DNA of 64,000 nucleotides from Gordonia prachuapensis (GCF_036350515.1 NZ_JAZDUE010000017.1:1-64000), one strand, 5' to 3'. Positions 34,673 through 43,855 are shown, counted from the stretch's first letter. The notes: a model not told the origin generated them from the sequence alone. Made by a program: numbers and translations.

Positions 34673-35590
34673 ATGCGCCTGGATGCCGATCGCACCCTCG
34701 TGATGGGGGTCATCAACGTCACCGCCGACTCCTTCTCCGACGGTGGCCGCTACCTCGACCTGGATGCGGCCATCGCCCACGGCCACGAACTGATCGCGCA
34801 GGGCGCAGATCTGATCGACATCGGCGGCGAATCGACCCGGCCCGGCGCCACCCGCGTCGACCCGGACGTGGAGGCGGCCCGCGTGGCACCCGTCATCAAA
34901 GGGCTCGCCGGTGCCGGCGTCCCGATCTCGGTGGACACCATGCGTTCGGCCGTGGCCGAAGCGGCCATCGAGGCAGGGGTCACCATCATCAACGACGTAT
35001 CCGGGGGACGCGCGGACGCCGACATGGCCCGCGTCGTCGCCGAGTCGGGACTGCCGTGGATTCTGATGCACTGGCGTCCCATCGACCGGGTGAGCCAGCG
35101 GGCCGGCGCCACCTTCACCCACGGCATCGACGACGCCGGCGGCTACCGCGACGTGGTCGCCGAGGTCAGCGGCGAACTCCTCGCGCAGGTCGACGCCGCG
35201 GTCGCCGCAGGCGTCGACCCCGACCGCGTCATCCTGGACCCGGGCCTGGGTTTCGCCAAGACCGGCGACCACAACTGGGCACTGCTGCACGCGCTGCCCA
35301 CCCTGGTCGGGCTCGGTTTCCCGGTCCTCATCGGTGCGTCGCGCAAGCGGTTCCTCGGCACACTGCTCGCCCACGGTGGCGATCACGGCGCTGGCGAGCC
35401 CCGCCCGGCAGCCGGGCGGGAGATCGCCACGGCTGCCATCTCGGCGCTGGCGGCAGCAGAAGGGGCGTGGGCGGTTCGGGTCCACGACGTGCAGAAGAGT
35501 CGCGACGCGATCGCGGTGGCCAGCGCCTGGCGCGCCGGTGGGCAACGCGGAAAGCCGAACGTTCAACACAGCGCAGGAGTCACGGACTGA
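34673..35590 (+). CDS. folP: Dihydropteroate synthase
   Basis: A 305-residue TIM barrel condensing p-aminobenzoate with dihydropterin pyrophosphate; the sulfonamide target. VMGVINVTADSFSDGG and IDIGGESTRPGA are the two signature loops, and LIGASRKRFLG the substrate-binding Lys/Arg loop. Its stop and the folB ATG share one base (TGATG). The genuine FolP1-type motifs make it the active copy. Confidence 0.96.
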   Translation: MRLDADRTLVMGVINVTADSFSDGGRYLDLDAAIAHGHELIAQGADLIDIGGESTRPGATRVDPDVEAARVAPVIKGLAGAGVPISVDTMRSAVAEAAIEAGVTIINDVSGGRADADMARVVAESGLPWILMHWRPIDRVSQRAGATFTHGIDDAGGYRDVVAEVSGELLAQVDAAVAAGVDPDRVILDPGLGFAKTGDHNWALLHALPTLVGLGFPVLIGASRKRFLGTLLAHGGDHGAGEPRPAAGREIATAAISALAAAEGAWAVRVHDVQKSRDAIAVASAWRAGGQRGKPNVQHSAGVTD

Positions 35591-35964
35591 TGGCCGATCG
35601 GATCGAGTTGCGGGGACTGGTCGTCCGGGGCAACCACGGGGTGTTCGAACACGAGCGTCGCGACGGCCAGGACTTCATCCTCGACATCGTCCTGTGGATC
35701 GACCTCGCGCAGGCAGCCGCATCCGACGACCTCGCCGACACCGTGGACTACGGCGCGCTGGCCCAGCGTGCCCACGATATCGTCGCCGGACCGCCCCGCA
35801 ATCTGATCGAGGCGGTCGGCGGCGAGGTCGCCGACGACATCATGGATGACGAGCGCATCGCCGCCTGCGAGGTCACCGTGCACAAGCCGTCGGCGCCCAT
35901 CCCGCTGCAATTCGCCGACGTCGCCGTGGTCACCCGCCGTTCGCGGAAGTCGATGGGCCGATGA
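35590..35964 (+). CDS. folB: Dihydroneopterin aldolase
   Basis: A 124-residue enzyme cleaving dihydroneopterin to 6-hydroxymethyl-dihydropterin and glycolaldehyde. RGNHGVFEHERRDGQ is the N-terminal signature, IEAVGGEVAD contains the active-site region, and VTVHKPSAPIP carries the catalytic lysine. One-base overlap with folP and ATGA overlap with folK indicate tight coupling. Confidence 0.95.
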   Translation: MADRIELRGLVVRGNHGVFEHERRDGQDFILDIVLWIDLAQAAASDDLADTVDYGALAQRAHDIVAGPPRNLIEAVGGEVADDIMDDERIAACEVTVHKPSAPIPLQFADVAVVTRRSRKSMGR

Positions 35965-36488
35965 TCCGGTCGCGTGCGGTGCTGTCGGCCGGCTCCAACG
36001 TCGGCGACCGGCTCGACCACCTGACCACGGTCGTCGAGCGGCTCGCCGACGACCTCGTCGCGACGTCGGCGGTCTACTCGACACCCCCATGGGGCGGCGT
36101 CGAACAGGACGACTTCTACAACATCACGCTCATCGTCGAGGGTGCGAAACGTCCCGACGACTGGCTCGAGATCTGCCACGAGCTCGAGCAGTCCGCCGAC
36201 CGGACCCGCGAAATACGTTGGGGGCCCAGAACTCTCGATGTGGATGTGATCTCGGTCAGCTATGACGGTGAGGTTGTCCGCAGCGACGATCCGGACCTGC
36301 TCCTTCCGCATCCCCGCGCAGTCGAACGCGCCTTCGTGCTGGTGCCCTGGCTGGCGATCGATCCCGAGGCTGCCCTGTGGACCCCGGAGGGCGTGCGGCC
36401 CGTCGCCGACCTGGTCGAGCACCTCGATGCCGACGAACGCGCCGGCGTGCGGCCGGTCGCCGATCTCCCGGGGGTGGGGCCACGGTGA
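35961..36488 (+). CDS. folK: 6-hydroxymethyl-7,8-dihydropterin pyrophosphokinase
   Basis: A 175-residue HPPK transferring pyrophosphate from ATP to the pterin for FolP. SAGSNVGDR, STPPWGGVEQDDFYN and RWGPRTLDVDVI are the family signatures, the last with the two Mg-binding aspartates; LLLPHPRAVERAFVLVPW closes the fold. ATGA overlap with folB, GTGA overlap with the next gene. Confidence 0.96.
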   Translation: MIRSRAVLSAGSNVGDRLDHLTTVVERLADDLVATSAVYSTPPWGGVEQDDFYNITLIVEGAKRPDDWLEICHELEQSADRTREIRWGPRTLDVDVISVSYDGEVVRSDDPDLLLPHPRAVERAFVLVPWLAIDPEAALWTPEGVRPVADLVEHLDADERAGVRPVADLPGVGPR

Positions 36489-37018
36489 CCTCGCCGAAAC
36501 GGCCGCCGGAGGAGAACCAGGACGAAGAGCCCGGTCTCGGCCCGACCCGGCTGCGTGACCTCGCGCTGATCGCCGGCGTCGTCGCGGTGGTGGCGTGGAT
36601 CCTGGTCCGCTACAACTACGGCAGCCTGCCGCCGATGCCGCTGCTGGCCGGCCTCGTCCTCTACATTCTCGCGGCGTTGGAGGCGGTGATCGCGTTCGTC
36701 GTCCGCGCGCGGGTGGCCTCCCGCGACGTCGGGCGCGCCCGCGGTCAGCTGCACCCGTTGACCGCGGCGCGGGTGTTCGCTTTGGCGAAGTCGTCGGCGA
36801 TCCTCGGTGCGATCGCGGTCGGGGTGTGGGCCGGGCTGCTCGTCTACCTCGCCACCCGGCATGATCTCGCAGCGGCCCAACACGACCGGCCCGGCGCGAT
36901 CGTCGGACTCATCGGCGGCGTCCTCCTCGTCGCCGCTGCGCTGTGGCTCGAATACTGTTGTCGCGCACCCGACGACCCCACCGACGAGGCCGTCGGACGG
37001 CACCCGGGCCACGCCTGA
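36485..37018 (+). CDS. DUF3180 membrane protein
   Basis: 177 residues with an acidic N-terminal tail and four membrane helices (around 30-48, 57-78, 108-130 and 140-160). It belongs to the DUF3180 family, which always sits after folK in Mycobacteriales (Rv3605c-like). Function unknown; position suggests a link to folate or envelope. Start GTG 36485 overlaps the folK stop. Confidence 0.85.
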   Translation: MTSPKRPPEENQDEEPGLGPTRLRDLALIAGVVAVVAWILVRYNYGSLPPMPLLAGLVLYILAALEAVIAFVVRARVASRDVGRARGQLHPLTAARVFALAKSSAILGAIAVGVWAGLLVYLATRHDLAAAQHDRPGAIVGLIGGVLLVAAALWLEYCCRAPDDPTDEAVGRHPGHA

Positions 37019-37103
37019 CCTCGCGTGAGTCGCGGTCCGGCGATTCGTGACTCTCCGCCGAGGTTGGGCAATATCGGTGCGATCAGGCGGTATGTTCACG
37101 GAC

Positions 37104-38252
37104 ATGACGACCTCGAACGGCCGTTCCACGGAGCCGCGGCGCTCCGGTAGATCGGTGGGACAGTGGCTGCTGGGTCTGCTCATCGTGCTGGCCATCGCCG
37201 CCAGCATCCTCATGGTGTTCACCGACCAGTTGTCGATCAGCGGGTCACTGGCTGTGATCGCGGCCCTGTGGGCGGCCGTGATCGGGGCGATCCTCGTCAC
37301 GAAGTTCCGTCGCCAGGCCGAGAGCGCGGAGGCCAAGAGTCGTGATCTCCGGCTGGTGTACGAACTCCAGCTCGAACGGGAGATCGCCGCGCGACGCCAG
37401 TACGAGCTCGACGTGGAGACCACCGTCCGCAAAGAGGTGAGCGCCGAGGCGAACCAGGAACTCGCCGACCTCAAGGCGCAGGTGCTCGCGTTGCGCTCCA
37501 GCCTCGAGATGCTACTCGGCGAGTCGCTGCCGGAGCACCGCGCGGCCCTGCCGAACGAGAAGCTGCGCGAGCTGGCGTCCGGCATCGGTCAGCCTGAGGG
37601 ATACGGCCACGGATTCGGCGGCTACGGCACCGACGACAGCGTGCGGGCCGCACAGGACTTCGCGACGACCGCCCCTGCCACGGACATCGGCCGCCGCGTC
37701 CCGGACCGTGACATGGCAGATGTGGATCCGAACGAGATGACCGAGGTGATCCCGGTCATCACCGACGACGCACCGATCTCCGGCCGGATCGCCACCGAGG
37801 TCCCGGACGCCGGCGTCGACGAGCACGTCGAAGACGCAATCCTGGCCGACGACGAAGACGCCCTGCGCGACGCCGCCCCGGCAGGACCCGGGACCGGCGC
37901 GGGACCGCAGGGTTACGTCGACGAGGCGCCGACCGACGAGTGGCCGCCCACCCCCGAACCGGAACGGGCCGTCGAGCCCGAACCGACCGTCGAACCCGCG
38001 CCTGCCGTCGAAGCCGAACCTGTCGAATACGAGCCCGCCGAGGCCGCCACTCCCGCTGACGAACCCGCTGCCGTCCCCGGACGTCACGAAGGCACCGGTG
38101 ACGAGGTGAGCCCGGTGCTGCAGGGAAGGCGTCGTCGCCGTGCCGATGATGGCGAAAGCGCACACTCGGCCGGACTGCCCGTCTCCGAACTGCTCAGCCA
38201 GCTGCGTGGATCCGGCGCACCCGGTGGCGGGCGCCGCCGACGCGAGGACTGA
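37104..38252 (+). CDS. Membrane-anchored coiled-coil protein (DUF6779/Rv3604c-like)
   Basis: 382 residues: two membrane helices near the N-terminus (about 24-45 and 50-70), then a charged coiled-coil segment of about 80 residues (ESAEAKSRDLRLVYELQLER..), then a disordered acidic, Pro-rich region ending in a short basic tail. It resembles the mycobacterial gene at this position. Start ATG 37104 has TATGTT ending 7 nt upstream; an ATG at 37092 is also in frame. Role unknown; a scaffold is a guess. Confidence 0.75.
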   Translation: MTTSNGRSTEPRRSGRSVGQWLLGLLIVLAIAASILMVFTDQLSISGSLAVIAALWAAVIGAILVTKFRRQAESAEAKSRDLRLVYELQLEREIAARRQYELDVETTVRKEVSAEANQELADLKAQVLALRSSLEMLLGESLPEHRAALPNEKLRELASGIGQPEGYGHGFGGYGTDDSVRAAQDFATTAPATDIGRRVPDRDMADVDPNEMTEVIPVITDDAPISGRIATEVPDAGVDEHVEDAILADDEDALRDAAPAGPGTGAGPQGYVDEAPTDEWPPTPEPERAVEPEPTVEPAPAVEAEPVEYEPAEAATPADEPAAVPGRHEGTGDEVSPVLQGRRRRRADDGESAHSAGLPVSELLSQLRGSGAPGGGRRRRED

Positions 38253-38408
38253 GACCCGCCCCAAACACATCGCGATGCCCGCCCGGCCGGGGCGCGGTGA
38301 ACCCTGTCACAGGTGTTGGCCCCGCGCCCGCCGGACGAACTACTCTTGCTCTGCAACGTCTGGTACCCGAGCTCAGCCGGGACTGGAACTGATCAGCGGA
38401 GGACAGTG

Positions 38409-39410
38409 GTGACCTCACCGAGCGATGAACTCGGCCCGTCGGGGCGGCCTGGCGCTGCCCCCTACCTGTCCGGCGTCTCCAACCTGCCCGCCCCGGCCCG
38501 CCTGACCGTCGGGATCATCTCCGCCGGGCGCGTCGGCACCGCCCTCGGCGCCGCCCTCGAACAGGCCGGCCATGTCGTCGGCGCCGTCCTGGCCCGCTCG
38601 GAGGCGTCTCGGCGCCGCGCCGCGGAACGCCTGCCCGAATCGGAGATCCTCGACCTCGCCGGCGTCGTCGCGCGCGCGGAACTGCTGATCCTCGCTGTCC
38701 CCGACGCCGCGCTCGCCGACGTGGTCGCCGACGTCGCGCGCAGCGAAGCCCTTCGACCGAACACCCTCGTCGCCCACACCGCGGGCGCAACCGGCGTGGC
38801 CGTGCTGGCGCCGCTCGCCGACCTCGGGGCGTTGCCCCTCGCGATTCATCCGGCGATGACCTTCGTCGGCTCCGAGGAGGACACCACCCGGCTGCGGCAG
38901 GCATGTTTCGGCGTGACCGCAGCCGATGAGGTCGGGTACGCGATCGCGCAGTCCCTGGTCCTCGAGATGGGTGGGGAGCCGGTGCGGATCGCCGAGGCCG
39001 ACCGCGTCCTGTATCACGCGGCGCTCGCGCACGGCGCGAACCACCTCGTCACCCTCATCACCGACGCGGTTGCCGCCCTCAACGCCGCGATCGAAGGCCA
39101 TGACGGCCAGTCGGCACGGGCCACCGCGACCGTGGACGGCAGCGCCACCATGCTCGCCGAACGCATCCTCGGACCGCTCGTCACCGCGTCCCTGCGCAAC
39201 GTCCTCGAGTTGGGGCCGCGCGCGCTCACCGGTCCCGTCGCCCGCGACGACGCGGCCGCCGTCGCCGATCACCTCGCCGCGCTGCGCACCCTGCCCGCCG
39301 ACCGGGCCGGGGCGACCGGTATCGCCGAGGCCTACCGGGTGATGGCGCGCCGGACCGCCGGCCACACCGATGCGTCGGCCGATCTGCTCGCCGTGCTGGA
39401 GGCATCATGA
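38409..39410 (+). CDS. Rossmann-fold/DUF2520 protein, possible ketopantoate reductase-like enzyme
   Basis: 333 residues. GIISAGRVGTALGAAL is an NAD(P)-binding glycine motif, AIHPAMTFVG the DUF2520 centre, and the helical C-terminal half is like 6-phosphogluconate-dehydrogenase-fold reductases. It is fused by ATGA overlap to panC. A role in reducing ketopantoate has been suggested for such panC-linked proteins; this is inference. The GTG at 38409 has GGAGG six nt upstream. Confidence 0.82.
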   Translation: MTSPSDELGPSGRPGAAPYLSGVSNLPAPARLTVGIISAGRVGTALGAALEQAGHVVGAVLARSEASRRRAAERLPESEILDLAGVVARAELLILAVPDAALADVVADVARSEALRPNTLVAHTAGATGVAVLAPLADLGALPLAIHPAMTFVGSEEDTTRLRQACFGVTAADEVGYAIAQSLVLEMGGEPVRIAEADRVLYHAALAHGANHLVTLITDAVAALNAAIEGHDGQSARATATVDGSATMLAERILGPLVTASLRNVLELGPRALTGPVARDDAAAVADHLAALRTLPADRAGATGIAEAYRVMARRTAGHTDASADLLAVLEAS

Positions 39411-40324
39411 CCGGCGGACTCGACGGCACGTCCTTCGTGCCCGGAGAACTCACCGTGCATCGCGACCCGACGGTGCTGCATCGCGTGAGCCAGGCGCTGC
39501 GTCGCGCCGGCAAGAGGGTGGTCTTGGTACCGACGATGGGCGCGTTGCACGCCGGTCACCTGGAACTCGTCCGTGCCGCCAAGGCCAAGGGTGACGCGGT
39601 GGTCATCGTGTCCATCTTCGTCAACCCGTTGCAGTTCGGTGCCAACGAGGATCTCGACGCCTATCCGCGGACCTTCGACGCCGACTGCGCGCTGCTGCGA
39701 TCGGTGGGCGTGGAACTCGTGTTCGCCCCCACCGTCGCGCACATGTATCCGCACGGGCAGCGCACCCTGGTCCAGCCCGGGCCGGCCGGCGCTGTGCTCG
39801 ATGGGCTTTCGCGGCCGACCCACTTCGCCGGGATGCTCACGGTGGTGCTCAAGCTGCTGTCGATCGCGTCGCCGCACGCCGCTTTCTTCGGCGAGAAGGA
39901 CTACCAGCAGCTCGTGCTCATCAAGCAGATGGTGGACGACCTGAACATCGACGTCGACGTGGTCGGTGTCCCGACGGTGCGCGAGTCGGACGGGCTCGCG
40001 ATGTCGTCACGTAATCGCTACCTCGATGAATCCCAACGAGAACTCGCCACCACCCTGTCGGCGGCACTGGTCGCCGGCGCCCACGCGGCGGCCGGTGGCC
40101 GGGACGCGATCCTCGCCGCCGCCCAGTCCGTCCTCGACGCCCACTCCGAGATCGACGTGGACTATCTCGCACTGACCGGCCGGCTGCTCGATGACCCGCC
40201 GGAACGCGGCGACGGACGCCTGCTCGTCGCGGCCCGAATCGGCCCGGCCCGCCTCATCGACAACGTCGGCGTCGCCATCGGCACCGGCTTCGCCGGCCGC
40301 GACCCCGAACCAATCGACCACTGA
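39407..40324 (+). CDS. panC: Pantothenate synthetase
   Basis: A 305-residue enzyme ligating pantoate and beta-alanine with ATP. VPTMGALHAGHLELV contains the HxGH nucleotide motif, FFGEKDYQQL the substrate region, and MSSRNRYL the KMSKS-like loop. Coupled upstream to the DUF2520 gene and followed by panD after 29 bp. Confidence 0.97.
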   Translation: MTGGLDGTSFVPGELTVHRDPTVLHRVSQALRRAGKRVVLVPTMGALHAGHLELVRAAKAKGDAVVIVSIFVNPLQFGANEDLDAYPRTFDADCALLRSVGVELVFAPTVAHMYPHGQRTLVQPGPAGAVLDGLSRPTHFAGMLTVVLKLLSIASPHAAFFGEKDYQQLVLIKQMVDDLNIDVDVVGVPTVRESDGLAMSSRNRYLDESQRELATTLSAALVAGAHAAAGGRDAILAAAQSVLDAHSEIDVDYLALTGRLLDDPPERGDGRLLVAARIGPARLIDNVGVAIGTGFAGRDPEPIDH

Positions 40325-40353
40325 TCACCCCGACGAAAGGGAAAGCACACACC

Positions 40354-40779
40354 ATGTTCCGCACCATGATGAAATCAAAGATCCACCGGGCCCGGGTCAC
40401 CCAGGCCGACCTGCACTACGTCGGGTCGGTCACCATCGACCAGGATCTGCTCGACGCGTCCGACCTGCTCGAGGGCGAACAGGTCACCATCGTCGACATC
40501 GACAACGGCGCCCGCCTCGAGACCTATGTCATCGCCGGTGAACGAGGCTCCGGCGTGATCGGGATCAATGGTGCCGCAGCACATCTCGTCCATCCCGGCG
40601 ACCTGGTGATCATCATCGCCTACGGCATCATGAACGAGCAGGAACTGCGCGACTACTCGCCGTCGGTCGTCTTCGTCGATGATCACAACCGCGTCCTGGA
40701 GGCCGGGACCGATCCCGCGCGCGTCCCCGCCGGTTCCGGTCTGCGCGACCCGCGCGAGCTCGTCGACACCCGCGCCTAG
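40354..40779 (+). CDS. panD: Aspartate 1-decarboxylase proenzyme
   Basis: A 141-residue pyruvoyl enzyme making beta-alanine for PanC. Self-cleavage is expected between Gly24 and Ser25 in YVGSVTID, giving the pyruvoyl group. GERGSGVIGINGAAA is the conserved substrate loop. An A/G-rich SD (AAAGGGAAAG) precedes the ATG. Confidence 0.97.
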   Translation: MFRTMMKSKIHRARVTQADLHYVGSVTIDQDLLDASDLLEGEQVTIVDIDNGARLETYVIAGERGSGVIGINGAAAHLVHPGDLVIIIAYGIMNEQELRDYSPSVVFVDDHNRVLEAGTDPARVPAGSGLRDPRELVDTRA

Positions 40780-40794
40780 GAAACCTCACCCACG

Positions 40795-41598
40795 ATGCTG
40801 CTCACCGTCGACGTCGGGAACACCAACATCCATCTCGGCGTCTTCGCCGGAGCGGGTGATCACGCGACCCTGGTGCGCGACTGGCGCATTCACACCGAGC
40901 CCAATCTCACGTCCGACGAACTGGCACTCCTCATCCGTGGTCTGCTCGGGCGCGACGTCGACCAGGTGACCGGTGTCGCCGCGCTGTCCACGGTGCCGTC
41001 GTTGCTACGTGAGCTGCGGGTGATGGTACCGCGCTATTTCGGCGACGGGCATCACCATCTGCTGCTGGAACCCGGTGTGCGGACCGGGGTTCCGCTACTC
41101 GTCGACAACCCGAAGGAAGTCGGCACCGACCGTGTCGCCAACTGCGTTGCGGCTCATCACAACTACCCGAAAGGTCCGTGCATTGTCGTGGCCTTCGGGA
41201 CCGCGACGGTCGTGGACGCGATCTCCGCGAAAGGCGAGTTCCTCGGCGGCGCTATCGCTCCGGGCGTCGACCTGGCGGTGGAGGCGCTGTCCGAGCACAC
41301 CGTCACCGTCCGAAAGGTCGAGCTGATGCCGCCCCGCAGCGTCCTGGGCAAGAACACCGTCGAGGCCCTGCAGTCGGGCATCCTGTACGGCTTCGCCGGG
41401 CAGGTGGATGCCCTGGTCGACCGGGTCCGCGACACCGTCGACGGGTTCGACTCCGACGACGTGACCGTGGTCGCGACCGGCTACCTCGCCCCGCTGATGT
41501 TCGACGAGTGCGAAACCCTCACCGAGCACCACCCGCACCTGACCCTCGACGGTCTCCGGCTGGTCCACGAGCGGTCCAAGCAGCAGCGTCGTCGCTGA
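40795..41598 (+). CDS. coaX: Type III pantothenate kinase
   Basis: A 267-residue ASKHA-fold kinase phosphorylating pantothenate, the first CoA step. DVGNTNIHLGVF is the phosphate-binding loop, GTDRVANCVAAH the pantothenate/cation region, and AFGTATVVDAI the second phosphate motif. Immediately after panD, giving a beta-alanine to phosphopantothenate cassette. Confidence 0.95.
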   Translation: MLLTVDVGNTNIHLGVFAGAGDHATLVRDWRIHTEPNLTSDELALLIRGLLGRDVDQVTGVAALSTVPSLLRELRVMVPRYFGDGHHHLLLEPGVRTGVPLLVDNPKEVGTDRVANCVAAHHNYPKGPCIVVAFGTATVVDAISAKGEFLGGAIAPGVDLAVEALSEHTVTVRKVELMPPRSVLGKNTVEALQSGILYGFAGQVDALVDRVRDTVDGFDSDDVTVVATGYLAPLMFDECETLTEHHPHLTLDGLRLVHERSKQQRRR

Positions 41599-41611
41599 GT
41601 CGTGGTTACAA

Positions 41612-41682
41612 CCGCTGGTCGAGTAGTCCGAGCCGCTAGGCGAGGGCGTATCCGCCGGATTGAGCCTGTCGAAATCGAGACC
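41612..41682 (+). repeat. Dispersed repeat related to 17991-18156
   Basis: CCGCTGGTCGAGTAGTC (41612-41628) is identical to 18110-18126, and both copies end in TCGAGACC after a short variable middle. Within it, TTGAGCCTGTCGAAA (41660-41674) recurs in reverse at 61360-61374 inside the ipdB start region. Confidence 0.7.
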
Positions 41683-41743
41683 TCGTGACCTCGCGAGTAC
41701 CGAGGTCTGGCGGCAGACCACTATCTGTGGCACACTGTTCGCC

Positions 41744-41779
41744 GTGATCAAGAGCTGTCTGGAGTGTTGTCAGGGCTGA
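41744..41779 (+). CDS. Cysteine-rich leader peptide MIKSCLECCQG
   Basis: An 11-codon ORF, GTG start to TGA, encoding MIKSCLECCQG with three cysteines, two adjacent. CACACT ends 7 nt before the GTG, so it is a likely leaderless start. Short cysteine-rich leader ORFs ahead of sulfur genes mediate cysteine-responsive attenuation in mycobacteria. The next gene is a rhodanese-like protein, and a small hairpin (CCGCA/TGCGG, 41783-41794) lies just after the stop. Regulation here is inferred. Confidence 0.6.
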   Translation: MIKSCLECCQG

Positions 41780-41782
41780 GTT

Positions 41783-41794
41783 CCGCATCTGCGG
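41783..41794 (+). promoter_or_regulatory. Small hairpin after the leader peptide
   Basis: CCGCA and TGCGG flank two bases, four bases beyond the leader stop codon. It could be part of an attenuator whose folding depends on ribosome stalling at the Cys codons. Too short to stand alone as a terminator. Confidence 0.35.
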
Positions 41795-41845
41795 CCGCCC
41801 TCCTTCGACGACCCCCGCTCGCTTCGATCACTCCCAGGACACCTC

Positions 41846-42286
41846 ATGACCGCCGTGCTCGGCACCCTCGCCACTGAATCCGTCACCCTCGATCCCACCG
41901 TTGCCCAGGCAACCGCTGCACCGCTGTCGGCGCAGGCCGCCGACTACGCGATGCTCGTCGCCACCGGCACCACCCCGGTCGACGTCCGCAGCCAGCGCAA
42001 GCGCGACGCCGACGGCGTACTCTCCGGCGCCTTGGCCATCGACGCAGCAGAGATCCTCACCCGCCTCACCCCGGGCAGCGACGAGTCCCTGACCAGTGCA
42101 GACGCCGACGCGCGGTGGTTGCTCATCAGCGACGACGGCCACGAAGCCGAGTGGCTGGCGTGGCATCTGCAGGCGCGCGGGATCACCGGCGCCGTCTTCG
42201 TCGTCGGCGGCTTCCGCGCTCTGCGCCGCGCCCGGGTGGTCGGCACCATCAGCGAGCAGGAACTCGCGGCTATCTCAGCCCACTGA
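41846..42286 (+). CDS. Rhodanese-like protein lacking the catalytic cysteine
   Basis: 146 residues with rhodanese-fold features (TPVDVRSQRKRDADGVLSGALAI, then WHLQARGITGAVFVVGGF). The position of the active-site CxxGxR loop reads ISDDGHEAEW, so the persulfide Cys is replaced and sulfurtransfer is unlikely. It may bind or sense a sulfur compound. Upstream leader peptide suggests cysteine-level control. An AGGA precedes the ATG. It contains no cysteine at all. Confidence 0.75.
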   Translation: MTAVLGTLATESVTLDPTVAQATAAPLSAQAADYAMLVATGTTPVDVRSQRKRDADGVLSGALAIDAAEILTRLTPGSDESLTSADADARWLLISDDGHEAEWLAWHLQARGITGAVFVVGGFRALRRARVVGTISEQELAAISAH

Positions 42287-42329
42287 ATCCCTCCACACCG
42301 AGTCGTCCCGAGCTTCTATCGTCGGGTAC

Positions 42330-43784
42330 ATGACCACCACGACGACTCCCTGGGACGGCAAGATCTTCGACGGCAGCTGGATCGACGGCGGCGCCGGGAC
42401 CATCGACGTCACCGCGCCCGCCACCGGCCACAGCATCGCCACCGTCGGCGGCGCGAACATCGACGACCTGCGCGCCGCGGTCACCAAAGCGACCGCCGCA
42501 CAACGCGAGTGGGCGTCGCTCCCGTACACCGAGCGTGCGGCGGTGATGAGCCGCGCGTCGGCCCTGCTCGCCGCCGACCCCGACCGGCTGACCCGCTGGC
42601 TCGTCCCCGAATCCGGCTCCGGCCAGGGCAAGGCGGCATTCGAGGCCGGCCTGGTCACCTCCGAGCTGGCCGAGGCCGCCGGTCTCGCGTCGCAGCCGTT
42701 CGGACAGGTGCTGCGCAGCATGAAGCCCCGCATGTCCATCGGCCGATACGTGCCGATCGGCATCGTGGGGGTGATCAGCCCGTTCAACTTCCCAGCCATC
42801 CTGTCGATGCGGTCGGTGGCGCCGGCACTGGCCGTCGGCAACGCGGTCATCCTCAAGCCCGACCCGCGCACCCCGATCTCCGGGGGCCTGGCACTCGCCG
42901 ACCTCCTCGCCGAGGCGGGCCTCCCTGATGGCCTGCTGCACGTCCTGCCCGCCGGCGCCGACGTCGGAGCCGAGCTGGTCACCCACCCCGACATCGGCTG
43001 CATCTCGTTCACCGGCTCCACCCCGGCTGGACGCAAGATCGGCCAAGCAGCCGCCCCGCTGCTCAAGAAGGTGCACCTCGAACTCGGCGGCAACAATGCG
43101 CTGCTCGTCCTCCCGGACGCCGACCTCGACGCCGCGGCATCGGCGGGCGCCTGGGGTTCGTTCCTGCATCAGGGCCAGATCTGCATGACCGCCGGGCGGC
43201 ACCTGTTGCCGTCCGACCTCGCCGCGTCCTACACCGGCAAGCTCGCCGACAAGGCCGACGCCATACCGGTCGGTGACCCCACCGACCCCGCCAACGCGCT
43301 CGGCCCGATCATCGACCGCGGTCAGCTCGAGCGGGTCGACGACATCGTCCAGTCGACGGTGCGTGGCGGTGCGACACTCGCGGCCGGCGGCACCTACGAC
43401 GAGCTGTTCTACCGGCCCACCGTCCTGGCCGACGTCTCACCGGACGCACCCGCGTTCACACAGGAGATCTTCGGACCGGTCGCGCCGGTGGCCACCTACG
43501 ACACCGTCGACGAGGCGATCGACATCATCAACTCGTCGGAGTTCGGGTTGTCGGTGTCGATCCTCACCGGCAACGCCCTGCGTGCCTACGAACTGGCCGA
43601 CCGCATCCGGTCGGGCGCGATCCACATCAACGACCAGACCGTCGACGACGAGGCCGTTGCGCCGTTCGGCGGAACGAAGGCGTCCGGAACCGGCGGGTAC
43701 TTCGGGTCGTCGGTGAACCTGGACACCTTCTGTGACCTGCAGTGGGTGACGATGCAGGCAGACATCGAGCGATATCCGTTCTGA
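42330..43784 (+). CDS. Aromatic aldehyde dehydrogenase (benzaldehyde/salicylaldehyde type)
   Basis: 484 residues of the ALDH superfamily oxidising aldehydes with NAD(P). GVISPFNFPAILSMRS is the cofactor loop, LELGGNNALLV has the general-base Glu, HQGQICMTAGR the catalytic Cys, and EIFGPVAPV the C-terminal motif. HQGQICMTAGR and NFP..LSMRS are typical of the benzaldehyde (XylC/NahF-like) branch. TATCGT ends 7 nt before the ATG (leaderless). True substrate unknown. Confidence 0.87.
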   Translation: MTTTTTPWDGKIFDGSWIDGGAGTIDVTAPATGHSIATVGGANIDDLRAAVTKATAAQREWASLPYTERAAVMSRASALLAADPDRLTRWLVPESGSGQGKAAFEAGLVTSELAEAAGLASQPFGQVLRSMKPRMSIGRYVPIGIVGVISPFNFPAILSMRSVAPALAVGNAVILKPDPRTPISGGLALADLLAEAGLPDGLLHVLPAGADVGAELVTHPDIGCISFTGSTPAGRKIGQAAAPLLKKVHLELGGNNALLVLPDADLDAAASAGAWGSFLHQGQICMTAGRHLLPSDLAASYTGKLADKADAIPVGDPTDPANALGPIIDRGQLERVDDIVQSTVRGGATLAAGGTYDELFYRPTVLADVSPDAPAFTQEIFGPVAPVATYDTVDEAIDIINSSEFGLSVSILTGNALRAYELADRIRSGAIHINDQTVDDEAVAPFGGTKASGTGGYFGSSVNLDTFCDLQWVTMQADIERYPF

Positions 43785-43787
43785 CAT

Positions 43788-43855
43788 TGGCGCGCGGGTC
43801 GTCTCCGGTCCGGCGGGTCGTCCCTGTTCCCGCGGGCAGTCGACGACCCGCGCCA
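43788..43855. terminator. Bulged inverted repeat between the aldehyde dehydrogenase and lysS
   Basis: TGGCGC(GC)GGGTCGTC at 43788-43803 pairs with GACGACCCGCGCCA at 43842-43855, a 14-bp stem with a 2-nt bulge. A second copy of GCGGGTCGTC lies in the loop. It follows the dehydrogenase stop by 3 bp, fitting a terminator. Confidence 0.5.
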
